Source: an uncultured Clostridia bacterium (GTDB taxonomy: Bacteria; Bacillota; Clostridia; Oscillospirales; Acutalibacteraceae). From it: DNA of 51,015 nucleotides. Positions 26,143 through 35,520 of this stretch are shown in pieces (position 1 is the stretch's first letter; every line of letters starts with the position of its first letter). The notes below the pieces were generated by a model. It was not told the DNA's origin. It was given only the letters and a program-made list of their open reading frames with translations, and did not search any database. A program made the translations under genes and the position numbers. The DNA is taken from positions 1 through 51,015 of the forward strand of contig CAMVTS010000009.1 in assembly GCA_947170465.1 (NCBI GenBank), given 5' to 3'.

Positions 26143-29100
26143 ATGAAAGCGACATTTAAAACGGTTTTGTCGGTGGTTCTGAGTTACCTTATGGTGATCT
26201 CCGTCTTGCCTTTGTCGGTGTTATCTACCAGCGCGGCAGATATCAATCTTCAAGGCGAAGGCACCCAGGATTCTCCTTATCGGATTTATTCAGCAGAAGA
26301 TTTTGTTTATGCAATGTCTGCATATGGCAGTAATGAAGAAGTATACTTATCGTTGGAAAATGATATTGATGTTAGCGGACAGTATCAATATATAAATGTT
26401 TTTAAAGCACAATTAAACGGTAATTATCATACTATTACTGCAGATTCAAGATTTGCTAGTACGAACAGCGGCAGTGTATCTTCTGTTACTTACCGAAATC
26501 AAGCTGTTTATACATATGCAAGCAGCGATGAATACACCCGTACTGGCGGTTTTGTCTTCACTAATTCCGGTATATTATCAGGCGTTTTTGTCAGCGCAGA
26601 TGTCAAGGGTTCTGCAGGTGCAATAATATGTTATGAAAACAGCGGAACGATTTGGAATTGTGCTGTTTTTGGCAGTGTCGATATGTACGATTATCTTGGT
26701 GCAAAAGCGTCAGGCATTTCGGTTACAAACAGCGGTTCTATTGCTAACTGTTATGTGGCAGCAAGCATCAGCGCCAGTGGATCAAGTAGATACGGAACCA
26801 GCAGCAGTCATCCAATTACCTTCGGAGCATATGAGAACTCTTATTATGACCAAACCATATGTAACCACACTGCTGCTGACGGTTGTACAACCGAACTGAT
26901 GAAATCTGATGATTTCATTGGGATGATCAACAATGAAATAAAAGCAGTCGATTCATATTGGATAATTGATGTCAATAATATCAACAATGGTTATCCCATT
27001 TTGACCAGTGCGTTTAATGCAGATATCAAGAGTTCTAAAACAAATATCTTGATTAACGGAACTGAATATGTTGAATTGATATCTGATAGCGGAGGAGATA
27101 TTTATTATACGCTTGACGGAAGTGAACCTGATATAACATCCACGCAATACTCCTCTCCTATTGAAATCAGCGATACTGTTACAATAACAGCAAAGTGTTA
27201 TAAAAACGGATTGACAGGATACTCGGTTCATTTTGATTATGTTAAGATTTCGGGAGAAGGTACAGAGGACAATCCGTATGCCATTGATTCAGAAGCGGCA
27301 TTCAGAGCGATTCCCGAATTATCTATGGACGCGTGTTATGAACTTACAAATGATATTGATCTTACAAAAGAGTTTCAGACATTCGGAGATTTCTACGGTA
27401 AGCTTGAGGGTAACCATCATACTGTAAGTGCGATTTGGTCTAATGCTTATCAAAACGGATTATTCAAAAAGAATTATGGAATAATCCAGAATTTGAATAT
27501 ACAGAACTCGAATAAAAACTATAAGACAAACGGAACTTTTACGTATCTCAATTACGGCGTTATCACCAATTGCTCTTTCAATGGTTTGGCAACAGGATAT
27601 GTTATAGATAATACATCATATAACTATTATTATGAGTCAAATTATAAGAAATATTATGGATTAGGCGGTTTTGTAAGCTTCAATTATGGAACAATAAGCA
27701 ATTCCAGCTTTATTGGCGAGTTTGATGTTGATGAAGGTAACACTATAGGAGGTTTTGTAGGTATAAACGACGGTACGATCAGTAATTGTGTGTTTAATGG
27801 TAATCTTTTTGTCAGTGATTTACAGGGTTATGGCGGAGCTGATACAAATACAATAAGTGGATTTGTCGGTAAAAGCTTAGATAAAGGTACAATAAAAAAC
27901 TCGTCAGCTAATACCGAAAATATTAGTGTAAATACTATCTCTTATGCAGGAGGTGCATTATATACCTTTGGCCCATTAACAGGTGTAGAAGAATGCAGTA
28001 ATACTTTTGACAAAACATCTTTCAACTATAACTATCTCGAATGGGGCCGAATAGATATATTTAAGCAAGAACTTACAGGCATCGGATACTCTGAGAGTAC
28101 TCATACTCACGATTATCATATTTCCACGATTCTTCCCACCTGTACCGAGGATGGAACGGCAGGATATATATGTGCTGATTGCGGTGACGCAATAGAGGGA
28201 GCAGTTATCCCTAAACTTGGACACGATTATGTAGCAACGATTGTTCCGCCGACATATGAAGAACAGGGATACACGGAGCACGTTTGCCCCCGCTGCGGAG
28301 AGTCCTACCGCGACGAGTATGTAGAAGAATACAAAACAATAAGCGGTTCTTGCGGTGAAAGCTGTACCTATACAATGGACACCGGCATTGGAACGATGAT
28401 AATCAGCGGAACGGGCGATATGGCTGATTATTCAAAAACGAGCAGTTGGTCAACGGACGCAAACACTCCTTGGTATGCTTATAGGGACTGCATAAAACAG
28501 ATCGTTATTTCAGATGGTGTTACGTCCGTAGGCGATTATGCGTTTTATAACTGCGAAAATGTAGAGAATATTGATTTTGGAAATGTTGTCCGTATTGGAA
28601 AAAGTAGTTTTGTGAGGAACACATACAATAGTGATGCACCTTTGACAGAAATCAATCTTCCCATTTCTCTGAAAACAATAGACAGCGGAGCATTTTATTA
28701 TTGCTATTCTTTGAAAAAGCTTATTTATCAGGGAACAATCAATGATTGGGTTGATATTAGTTTTGTAAACGAGAACTCTAATCCGATAAAATATACGCAC
28801 AACTTATATATTGCAGGTGAAGCCGTAACAGATGTGAACATTACAGCTTCTGTTACAGAAATAAAGCCATATGCATTTTATGGCTTTTCGGGAATGAAGA
28901 GCCTTACGCTTCCTGACACGATTGAAAATATCGGAAAAGGCGCGTTCTATCAATGTCGAGGCTTAGAGAACATTACGCTGCCTTGTTCGGCGACAATAGA
29001 GACCGGCGATTCGTACAGCGAGAACTTTGACCTTTGTGATAAGATCTCCAAGGTTACTCTGACTAAAGGTAACGGCGTGATGGTATATAACAGCCAATCA

Positions 29101-32100
29101 CCGTGGCATGACGGAAAAAGCGCGCTGACCGAGGTTGTATTATCCGATGGAATAGAAAGCATTTGCGACAATGCTTTTAAGGATTGTATAAATCTTGAAT
29201 TTGTAACATTTCCTAATAATCCGTACACATTAGGTGGTGGAGCATTAAGCAATACCTTGTGGATGAAAAACCATGTAGTGAACGGATTGTATATCGTTGG
29301 AAATTCTCTGATTGACGGTTCCTTGGCAACTGGCGAGGTTGTTATTCCCGGTAACGTAACAGAGATAAAGAAAATGGCTTTTGCAAATAATGGTTCAATT
29401 ACATCTCTGACAATTCCCGAAAGCGTTGTGAATGTTGAAGAGCAAGCGTTTTATAACTGTTATCATCTGAAAGAGCTTACGGTGCCTTGTTCGGCTGACA
29501 TATATAAAGACGGAGTATTTTCAAATACAAAGTATCTTGAAAAACTGACAATGACAAAGGGCACGGGAACAATGCTTGCATTTGCAACAGATTCACGTTA
29601 TCTTTATACTCCATGGTATTTGAGCGCTTCCACCCTTACGACTGTTGTTCTTGAAGAAGGAATTACAAATATCGGAACAAGCGCGTTTAGAGATTTAACG
29701 AAACTAAAGAATCTCTCATTACCCGGTTCATTAAAATCCATTGGCAATAGTGCCTTTAACGGAGATTCTTCACTTTCAGTTCTTGAGTTACCCGATGGAT
29801 TTGAGACCATCGGAACGGCTGCTTTTTATAACTGTACCGGTTTGAAAGAGATTACTATGCCTTGCTCTACGGATGTCGGTACTTATTTGTCGAATTTTGG
29901 TAATTGCACAAATATCGAAAAAATCACTATGACCAAAGGCACAGGTGTGATGGGCAGCTTTAACGGCAAATACAATTGTACTCCGTGGTACATCAGCCGT
30001 GAAAAGCTAAAAGAGTTCATTCTTGAAGACGGAATAACCAATATTGGATCATATATGTTCTATGGGAACACTTCGTTTACAGGATTTGAGATTCCCGATA
30101 GCGTACAGAGTATTGGTGTAAATGCTTTCTATAATTGCACCAATCTGAAAGATATGGATTTGCCGGACGGCTTAGAAAACATTTATGGCTATGCATTCTA
30201 TAAATGTACAGGCTTAACCAATCTATCGTTGCCGCCTTCCTTGAAGAAGATAAGTGACTATGCTTACAGCAACTGTTCTAATATTTCATCAATTAGTTTT
30301 AATAATGGATTGACTGAAATCCAAGCTTACGCTTTCCAAGGATGTACAGCAATAGATAAAGTGACATTGCCTAAATTCATTGAAAAAATGGGTAATGGCG
30401 TATTTTCCGGATGCAACAACCTTTCAAAAGCATACATATTAAGTAGAACTTGCAGTATTGCAAAAACCACTTTCCCGACAACAACGACAATATTTGGATA
30501 TGCAGGTTCTTCCGCTCAAACATATGCGCAGAACAATTCACGAACCTTTGTTGAAATCATCAAGCTCTGTCCTGACTGTGGATCACCCATCATAAACTCT
30601 GTAACGGTTGACCCAACATGCACCGAAAAAGGACATACGACGTTAACTTGCGACAACTGTGGTCATACAGAAACGACTGAGATTTCCGAAAAAGGACACA
30701 CATTAGTGACGGATGACGGCAAACCTGCCACCTGTACTGATACGGGCTTAACAGAAGGGCTGCATTGTTCTGTTTGCGGTGAAGTGTTAACGGCGCAGGA
30801 GATCATCCCCGCTAACGGTCATACTCCCGTCATTGACGCGGCAAAAGCTCCGACCTGCACAGAAACCGGTTTAACAGAAGGAAGTCACTGTTCCATTTGC
30901 GGTGAAGTCATCAAAGCGCAGGAGGTTGTACCTGCAACAGGTCATACTCCTGTCATTGACGCAGCAAAAGCGCCGACCTGTACTGAAACAGGCTTGACCG
31001 AAGGGAGACATTGCTCTGTTTGCGGTACGGTTATTAAGGCACAGGAAATCGTTCCGGCAACAGGTCACACACCGGTAATTGATGTAGCAAAATTACCGAC
31101 ATGTACGGAAACAGGCTTGACAGAAGGCTCGCACTGCTCTGTTTGCAGAGCAATAATCAAGGCACAAGAGGTTGTTCCGGCAAAAGGACACACAGTTGCC
31201 ATTGATGACGCGGTTCCTGCAACCTGTACCCACACAGGTTTGACATCAGGGGCGCACTGTTCCGTGTGCGGAGAAACACTTGTCGAACAACAAGTCGTTT
31301 CGATGAAAGACCACACAGTTGTTATTGACAACACAAAGTCGCCGACCTGTACCAAAACAGGCTTAACCGAAGGTAGTCACTGTTCCGTTTGCGGCGAAAT
31401 CATTAAAGCACAGGAGATTATCCCTGCCAACGGGCATACTCCCGTAAAAGATAATGCGGTTCCTGCTGACTGTACGCATACAGGCTTGACTGAAGGCAGT
31501 CATTGCTCTGTTTGCGGTGAAGTTTTACAGGCACAAGAAGTTATTCCCACCTCGGGTCATACGGCTTTAACAGACAAGGGTTATCCCGCAACTTGTACTG
31601 AAACAGGTTTGACCGAAGGCTCGCACTGTTCTGTATGCCATGAGATCCTCAAAGCGCAGGAGGTCATTCCTGCTAACGGCCATACTTGGAATAACGGTGT
31701 GGTGACCACCCCTGCTTCCTGCCATGCAGAAGGAGTAATGACCTATACCTGCACAAAATGTAACGCAACAAAAACTGAGCCGATTTCCTGTTTGGAACAT
31801 GTTTGGAATGACGGTGTTATCACAAAGGAGCCTACCTATACAGATACAGGAGAAGTACTCTACACCTGCACACTCTGCGGAGATAAGCACACCGAAACAA
31901 TCCCTTGCAAGGAAAAGAAGGGCAAGCTGACCATCACCGATGCTATTGTTAGAGCGGGCGACGAAGTTCAGGTCAAACTGTTTTTGGATGAAAACCCGGG
32001 CATCACCGCATTAAGTATTGACGTGACGTTCCCCGAATATTTCACGCTGAAAAACGTTCAATATACTGATTTGTTTGGAAATCAGCCGAGCAACTCTCCG

Positions 32101-32511
32101 TTCACCAAGAACCCGTTCACGATTTCTTGGGCTTCATCCTCAACCTCGGATGTTGATGGTACGGGCTTGTTTGCAATCCTGACCTTTGAGGTTGATTTGA
32201 GCACGCCTATTGATGACTACCCCATCACTATTTCTTACAATGCTAATAATATATTTGACAGCTCGCTGATTAACGTGCCGTTTGATATTGGAAACGGTAC
32301 AGTCACGGTGTTGAAACCTACCCCCGGAGATGTCAACCGCGACGGTAACATCAACATGAAAGACCTTGTGCTGATTCAGCAGTTTATCAACCATTGGGAT
32401 GTAAGCATTGTTGAGTCTGCTGCCGATGTGAATGATGACGGCGAGATCAATATGAAAGACTTAGTACTTCTGCAACGGTATATTAACGGATGGGAGGTAG
32501 TGCTGAAATGA
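26143..32511 (+). CDS. Giant secreted surface protein: GLUG-like, LRR (BspA), CxxC repeats, cohesin and dockerin
   Basis: 2122 residues. In order: signal peptide (about 1-32), GLUG-like beta repeats (about 45-270 and 370-625), a chitobiase C-terminal-like domain (YYTLDGSEPD, about 310-360), two ribbon motifs (about 645-730), BspA-type LRR_5 repeats (about 780-1430), about ten 41-residue CxxC repeats (about 1480-1925), a cohesin-like domain (about 1925-2058; NPGITALSIDV) and a type I dockerin (about 2061-2120; GDVNRDGN, DVNDDGE). This is a modular adhesin/scaffold with both halves of a cohesin-dockerin pair. SD AAGGAGGGAG. It shares an operon with CotH and the next gene. Confidence 0.88.
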   Translation: MKATFKTVLSVVLSYLMVISVLPLSVLSTSAADINLQGEGTQDSPYRIYSAEDFVYAMSAYGSNEEVYLSLENDIDVSGQYQYINVFKAQLNGNYHTITADSRFASTNSGSVSSVTYRNQAVYTYASSDEYTRTGGFVFTNSGILSGVFVSADVKGSAGAIICYENSGTIWNCAVFGSVDMYDYLGAKASGISVTNSGSIANCYVAASISASGSSRYGTSSSHPITFGAYENSYYDQTICNHTAADGCTTELMKSDDFIGMINNEIKAVDSYWIIDVNNINNGYPILTSAFNADIKSSKTNILINGTEYVELISDSGGDIYYTLDGSEPDITSTQYSSPIEISDTVTITAKCYKNGLTGYSVHFDYVKISGEGTEDNPYAIDSEAAFRAIPELSMDACYELTNDIDLTKEFQTFGDFYGKLEGNHHTVSAIWSNAYQNGLFKKNYGIIQNLNIQNSNKNYKTNGTFTYLNYGVITNCSFNGLATGYVIDNTSYNYYYESNYKKYYGLGGFVSFNYGTISNSSFIGEFDVDEGNTIGGFVGINDGTISNCVFNGNLFVSDLQGYGGADTNTISGFVGKSLDKGTIKNSSANTENISVNTISYAGGALYTFGPLTGVEECSNTFDKTSFNYNYLEWGRIDIFKQELTGIGYSESTHTHDYHISTILPTCTEDGTAGYICADCGDAIEGAVIPKLGHDYVATIVPPTYEEQGYTEHVCPRCGESYRDEYVEEYKTISGSCGESCTYTMDTGIGTMIISGTGDMADYSKTSSWSTDANTPWYAYRDCIKQIVISDGVTSVGDYAFYNCENVENIDFGNVVRIGKSSFVRNTYNSDAPLTEINLPISLKTIDSGAFYYCYSLKKLIYQGTINDWVDISFVNENSNPIKYTHNLYIAGEAVTDVNITASVTEIKPYAFYGFSGMKSLTLPDTIENIGKGAFYQCRGLENITLPCSATIETGDSYSENFDLCDKISKVTLTKGNGVMVYNSQSPWHDGKSALTEVVLSDGIESICDNAFKDCINLEFVTFPNNPYTLGGGALSNTLWMKNHVVNGLYIVGNSLIDGSLATGEVVIPGNVTEIKKMAFANNGSITSLTIPESVVNVEEQAFYNCYHLKELTVPCSADIYKDGVFSNTKYLEKLTMTKGTGTMLAFATDSRYLYTPWYLSASTLTTVVLEEGITNIGTSAFRDLTKLKNLSLPGSLKSIGNSAFNGDSSLSVLELPDGFETIGTAAFYNCTGLKEITMPCSTDVGTYLSNFGNCTNIEKITMTKGTGVMGSFNGKYNCTPWYISREKLKEFILEDGITNIGSYMFYGNTSFTGFEIPDSVQSIGVNAFYNCTNLKDMDLPDGLENIYGYAFYKCTGLTNLSLPPSLKKISDYAYSNCSNISSISFNNGLTEIQAYAFQGCTAIDKVTLPKFIEKMGNGVFSGCNNLSKAYILSRTCSIAKTTFPTTTTIFGYAGSSAQTYAQNNSRTFVEIIKLCPDCGSPIINSVTVDPTCTEKGHTTLTCDNCGHTETTEISEKGHTLVTDDGKPATCTDTGLTEGLHCSVCGEVLTAQEIIPANGHTPVIDAAKAPTCTETGLTEGSHCSICGEVIKAQEVVPATGHTPVIDAAKAPTCTETGLTEGRHCSVCGTVIKAQEIVPATGHTPVIDVAKLPTCTETGLTEGSHCSVCRAIIKAQEVVPAKGHTVAIDDAVPATCTHTGLTSGAHCSVCGETLVEQQVVSMKDHTVVIDNTKSPTCTKTGLTEGSHCSVCGEIIKAQEIIPANGHTPVKDNAVPADCTHTGLTEGSHCSVCGEVLQAQEVIPTSGHTALTDKGYPATCTETGLTEGSHCSVCHEILKAQEVIPANGHTWNNGVVTTPASCHAEGVMTYTCTKCNATKTEPISCLEHVWNDGVITKEPTYTDTGEVLYTCTLCGDKHTETIPCKEKKGKLTITDAIVRAGDEVQVKLFLDENPGITALSIDVTFPEYFTLKNVQYTDLFGNQPSNSPFTKNPFTISWASSSTSDVDGTGLFAILTFEVDLSTPIDDYPITISYNANNIFDSSLINVPFDIGNGTVTVLKPTPGDVNRDGNINMKDLVLIQQFINHWDVSIVESAADVNDDGEINMKDLVLLQRYINGWEVVLK
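30707..31680 (+). repeat. In-gene tandem repeats, 123-bp unit, CxxC motif
   Basis: Eight units of about 41 codons with the pattern PTCTETGLTEGSHCSVCGE, each with one upstream Cys, a His and a CxxC, followed by two diverged units up to about 31,915. High sequence similarity between units suggests recent expansion or gene conversion. Confidence 0.85.
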
Positions 32512-33182
32512 GAAAGGTATTATCTATCCTTTTAGCTGTCGTCATGTTAGCAGTATGTTCGGTGATCTCATATGACGCAGCCGATAAACCGCGTTTTCAA
32601 GCAGAAATCGTTCGCGGAAACGTAGGTGAAACAGTTGACGTCAAGTTAAATATTCAAAACAATCCGGGTATTACGGCACTGAGCATAGATGTTTCCTATT
32701 CCTCTGATGACTTAGAATTGATCAGCGTTAATAACGCCGCTCTTTTCCAGGACGCAATATCTACAGGCAATGTCAGCTCTGACCCTCTGCGTATTTCATG
32801 GTACGCTGCTGATTCAGAAAACAAAGTCGATAACGGTACATTGGCTATACTGCGTTTTCGTGTTCGAGATAACGCCATTTGCTCTCGGATCAATATCAGC
32901 TACAATCCAGAAAATGTATTTGACAACACTTTGCAGAATCAACCGTTTGAGATAACAAACGGCTGGGTGTTGGTTGGCGATAAGAAAATCGGTGATGCAT
33001 ATAGCGATAACCAAATATCCGTAAGAGACGTTACATCAATTCAGCGTCAAATTGTCGAATTGGAAGATTTATCAGCGGAAGAACTCGTTTTAGCAGATAC
33101 AAATGGCGACGGAGAAATCAACATCGCCGACGCGACACATTTACAAATGTACTTGGCAGAATATGATGTACAATTAGGATAA
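32508..33182 (+). CDS. Small secreted cohesin-dockerin protein
   Basis: 224 residues: signal peptide (about 1-24), a cohesin-like domain (about 30-150; VGETVDVKLNIQNNPGITALSIDVSY) closely resembling that of the preceding giant, and a degenerate first plus good second dockerin loop (DAYSDNQI, DTNGDGE). It may polymerise or bridge surface proteins. The ATG overlaps the previous stop (ATGA) with GGGAGG inside the upstream gene, so it is translationally coupled. Confidence 0.82.
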   Translation: MRKVLSILLAVVMLAVCSVISYDAADKPRFQAEIVRGNVGETVDVKLNIQNNPGITALSIDVSYSSDDLELISVNNAALFQDAISTGNVSSDPLRISWYAADSENKVDNGTLAILRFRVRDNAICSRINISYNPENVFDNTLQNQPFEITNGWVLVGDKKIGDAYSDNQISVRDVTSIQRQIVELEDLSAEELVLADTNGDGEINIADATHLQMYLAEYDVQLG

Positions 33183-33187
33183 CTAAG

Positions 33188-33225
33188 GAAACGGTTTGGT
33201 TTTTATCAGACCGTTTCTTTATTTT
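33188..33225 (+). terminator. Terminator of the CotH/cohesin operon
   Basis: GAAACGGT pairs with ACCGTTTC, then TTTATTTTT. Confidence 0.85.
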
Positions 33226-33282
33226 TCTGGACTTTTCGTGCAACCTGTGGTATTGTCTGTTGCTTGGAAAGGAGGCGATACA

Positions 33283-33552
33283 ATGACCACACTCGAAAAT
33301 CTCTATTACGGAAACATCGCTCCGCATGAATATGAAGTGGAGCGCGGTAGCGAGTATGACGTTACCGCAAAGCTGGTAATCCGTCATGAGCAGGAGTTAT
33401 CCGCAACGCTGACAGAGCAACAAAACACTATACTCGAAAAAATCAAAGACAATCACACAGAATTGATGAACCTCGGCGAACACGACGCGTTTTGCCGAGG
33501 TTTCTCTTTGGCTGTCAGACTTCTGACAGAAGCCATGAGTTACAAAACCTAA
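33283..33552 (+). CDS. DUF6809-like small protein
   Basis: 89 residues, helical, with a C-terminal CRGFSLAVRLLTEAM motif I associate with small Firmicute mobile-element proteins of the DUF6809 type. SD GGAAAGGAGG. Function unknown. Confidence 0.6.
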   Translation: MTTLENLYYGNIAPHEYEVERGSEYDVTAKLVIRHEQELSATLTEQQNTILEKIKDNHTELMNLGEHDAFCRGFSLAVRLLTEAMSYKT

Positions 33553-33555
33553 CGT

Positions 33556-33664
33556 GCGAAATTTCGCCATGTGTCGCGCAAATAAAAAGATCGCAGTCAT
33601 ACCCGACCTCACCAGAAAAAGCCCACACAACCGATTTGTCGCGGAGTGTGGGCGCGAAAAACTG
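33556..33664 (-). repeat. Structured repeat copy A (3' of the toxin gene)
   Basis: About 109 bp, roughly 75% identical to copy B at 34,405-34,514. It contains a hairpin GCCCACAC/GTGTGGGC around a conserved CCGATTTGTCGC loop, and TGTCGCGCAAATAAAA. On the minus strand it follows the toxin operon. Confidence 0.7.
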
Positions 33665-33698
33665 CTGTGGCTCGATACGTTCCACAGCAGTATCTTTT
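33661..33698. terminator. Bidirectional terminator after the toxin gene
   Basis: CTGCTGTGG and CCACAGCAG around an 11-nt loop, T-runs on both strands. Confidence 0.8.
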
Positions 33699-34027
33699 TA
33701 GTTGTATTCTGAAAGTGCGTTAAGTTGATTACGTTTAGCGTAAATCACATTCAAAACATAGACGCACTTGGTACTTTCATCTATTCTGTAATAGATATAA
33801 AAATTCTTGTGAATGATTCTTCTGATTCCGCGCGAATGCCAAGGCTCATCCGGAACAGGCGCAACAGCGCCAGGAAATGAATCAAGCTTTTCAATCTCCT
33901 GCCGTAATCCACGAATATATTTCAAAGCTGTTTCCGGTGCTTGAAGCGTGTAAGCAATATAGCTTTTGAGTTGCGATAAATCCACTGCGGCATCGGGTGT
34001 GATAATAACGTTATAGCGCTCCATCAC
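33698..34027 (-). CDS. RelE/ParE-family toxin
   Basis: 109 residues with the compact RelE/ParE fold pattern: YNVIITPDAAVDLSQLKSYIA at the start, then RGIRRIIHKNFYIYYRID and a final VYVLNVIYAKRN. Likely an mRNA interferase or gyrase poison neutralised by the antitoxin encoded 4 bp upstream in overlap. It probably stabilises the element. Confidence 0.85.
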   Translation of the reverse strand: MMERYNVIITPDAAVDLSQLKSYIAYTLQAPETALKYIRGLRQEIEKLDSFPGAVAPVPDEPWHSRGIRRIIHKNFYIYYRIDESTKCVYVLNVIYAKRNQLNALSEYN

Positions 34028-34323
34028 GTCAAATCCCTTTCAAGCTCATTGAAAAGTTGATTGACAGGCACTCCCTGACCATTTAACGATTGTTCATAAC
34101 TGTGCTGAAGCTTCCTGTCTAATTCGGCTTTTGTTAAAGCATCCATTGTCGAAGGTTCCGCAGGAACGGTAAGCTCAAACGGCACACCGTGCTTGTAAAT
34201 TATTTGACGGTAAAGAGAATTGATAACGACAGACACAGGAATGCCGAGGTTTTTTAATATTTCTTCCGCTTCTGCTTTGATATCAGACTGAACCCGTGCG
34301 CTGACAGTTGCATCTTTCATCAT
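34024..34323 (-). CDS. RelB/DinJ-family antitoxin
   Basis: 99 residues. The N-terminal ribbon-helix-helix (ATVSARVQSDIKAEAEEILKNLGIPVSVVINSLYRQI) is the RelB/DinJ DNA-binding domain; the C-terminal tail would wrap the toxin. The last codons overlap the toxin start by 4 bp. SD AAGGTGG. It should autorepress the pair. Confidence 0.88.
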   Translation of the reverse strand: MMKDATVSARVQSDIKAEAEEILKNLGIPVSVVINSLYRQIIYKHGVPFELTVPAEPSTMDALTKAELDRKLQHSYEQSLNGQGVPVNQLFNELERDLT

Positions 34324-34404
34324 ATTTATTCAACCACCTTTCAAGAATATTGTACAACAATGTATTGCAAATTGCAAGACATATTTAAAGAATAATAATT
34401 CGGC

Positions 34405-34514
34405 GCAGAATTTCGCCCTGTGTCGCGCAAATAAAATGTTCGCAGTCTTATTCGACGTCACGGAATAAAACTGCCACAGCCGATTTGTCGCAGTTTGTGG
34501 GGCAAAAATGAAGG
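34405..34514 (-). repeat. Structured repeat copy B (3' of the sigma-like gene)
   Basis: Diverged direct repeat of 33,556-33,664, again just downstream of a minus-strand gene. The hairpin is kept with changed bases (CCACA/TGTGG), and the loop CCGATTTGTCGC is unchanged. Confidence 0.7.
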
Positions 34515-34546
34515 CAGTGGAAACAACGCAGAATGTTTCTGCTGCC
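34508..34546 (-). terminator. Terminator of the sigma-like operon
   Basis: On the minus strand AAAGGCAG pairs with CTGCCTT, with GAAACA/TGTTTC within, followed by CATTTTTG. Confidence 0.65.
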
Positions 34547-34547
34547 T

Positions 34548-34919
34548 TTACTCTTGTAGCAGTTTTCTTAGCTTATTTAGAATTGATTTCAGTTTCTTTT
34601 GTGCGCCGTCCTCGGTCAAGCCCAGCAGCAATGACGCTTGGCGAATCGTTTTTTGCTCCTTGTTATTCAGACATTTCGGACAGATACCGTAGACGTACTC
34701 TATCAGCAGTCGGTCTTTCTTGTTGAGTTTGGCAAGAGCGTTTAACAGCCTTTCTTGTCGGCTCAGTTTGAAATATACACGTTCCGTATCCAAATCATTT
34801 TCAGCGGAATCTACGGCAGAAGAATAGTAATCTTCGTCCTCGTCGCTGCCGTAAAAATCCGCATTATACTTCGGCTTGAAATCCGTTACGGCGATCAGGT
34901 AGTTTTCTATCGATTCCAA
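34548..34919 (-). CDS. Sigma-factor-like protein (region 4 type)
   Basis: 123 residues. An acidic N-terminal half is followed by a sigma region-4-like HTH: ALAKLNKKDRLLIEYVYGIC ... IRQASLLLGLTEDGAQKKLKSILNKL. It may bind RNA polymerase or regulate the element. It opens with TTG at 34,919, inside the upstream gene; the 56-nt overlap in another frame is unusual and may reflect coupling or a frameshift joining the two. Confidence 0.6.
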   Translation of the reverse strand: MESIENYLIAVTDFKPKYNADFYGSDEDEDYYSSAVDSAENDLDTERVYFKLSRQERLLNALAKLNKKDRLLIEYVYGICPKCLNNKEQKTIRQASLLLGLTEDGAQKKLKSILNKLRKLLQE

Positions 34920-35394
34920 TATAGGCGTAGATTAAACCTAAGACAATAGCATAATCATACCGCTTCTTTATGTCCTTTAGTTTTAATGCTCTCTCTTCTG
35001 TAAGCGGTTTATCATCGTCAAGATAATCCTCATATTTGTCCAAAGCCTCTTCCGACAGTAAATCATCAACCAGCTTTTTGGATCCTTCATAATCAAAGCA
35101 CTGAAAAATCTCAAAGTTTTTCATATACGACAGCATATCCAGAATAACGCCCTTATGGATTAGAAAGACATTCCGGTTATATCCCAAAAGCGATATTGTC
35201 TTATGGCAGTTTAATGCCTTCCCTCCGAGCTGTAAAAGCTCGTCCATTTCGTCTTTTGAAATGTTCGACACCATTTTACTGACCGCACCTAAGGGATAGT
35301 TGCGATTGTTTAGCTTAACAATGTCGTCCGAGAAGTCAGCTGAAAATCGGTTGTAACAGTGAACACCCTCGTTTGTTGTTTCAATAAACTTCAT
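34864..35394 (-). CDS. Unknown protein, upstream partner of the sigma-like gene
   Basis: 176 residues, acidic, no family recognised. The C-terminal YDYAIVLGLIYAYIGI could be a short hydrophobic helix. It has a good SD (CGGAGG) and a TATAAT -10 on the minus strand at about 35,417-35,422. The last 56 nt overlap the sigma-like gene in another frame. Confidence 0.6.
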   Translation of the reverse strand: MKFIETTNEGVHCYNRFSADFSDDIVKLNNRNYPLGAVSKMVSNISKDEMDELLQLGGKALNCHKTISLLGYNRNVFLIHKGVILDMLSYMKNFEIFQCFDYEGSKKLVDDLLSEEALDKYEDYLDDDKPLTEERALKLKDIKKRYDYAIVLGLIYAYIGIDRKLPDRRNGFQAEV

Positions 35395-35520
35395 ATTAGA
35401 ACCTCCGTTCGATAATATTATAGCACAAACGTTTGAATGTCACAACCCCTTTTGGAAAGGTTTATGACTTGTCCTATCAAAATACGGAATTTTTTATAAA
35501 TTTGACATTGATAAAGTGAA

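Noticed and set aside
30707-31680. Regular 123-bp repeats as a possible CRISPR array
   Set aside because: The repeats are continuous coding sequence in frame with the giant protein, with no unique spacers and no cas genes.
33556-34514. Composite transposon around the toxin-antitoxin pair
   Set aside because: The flanking repeats are about 110 bp, diverged and non-coding, with no transposase.
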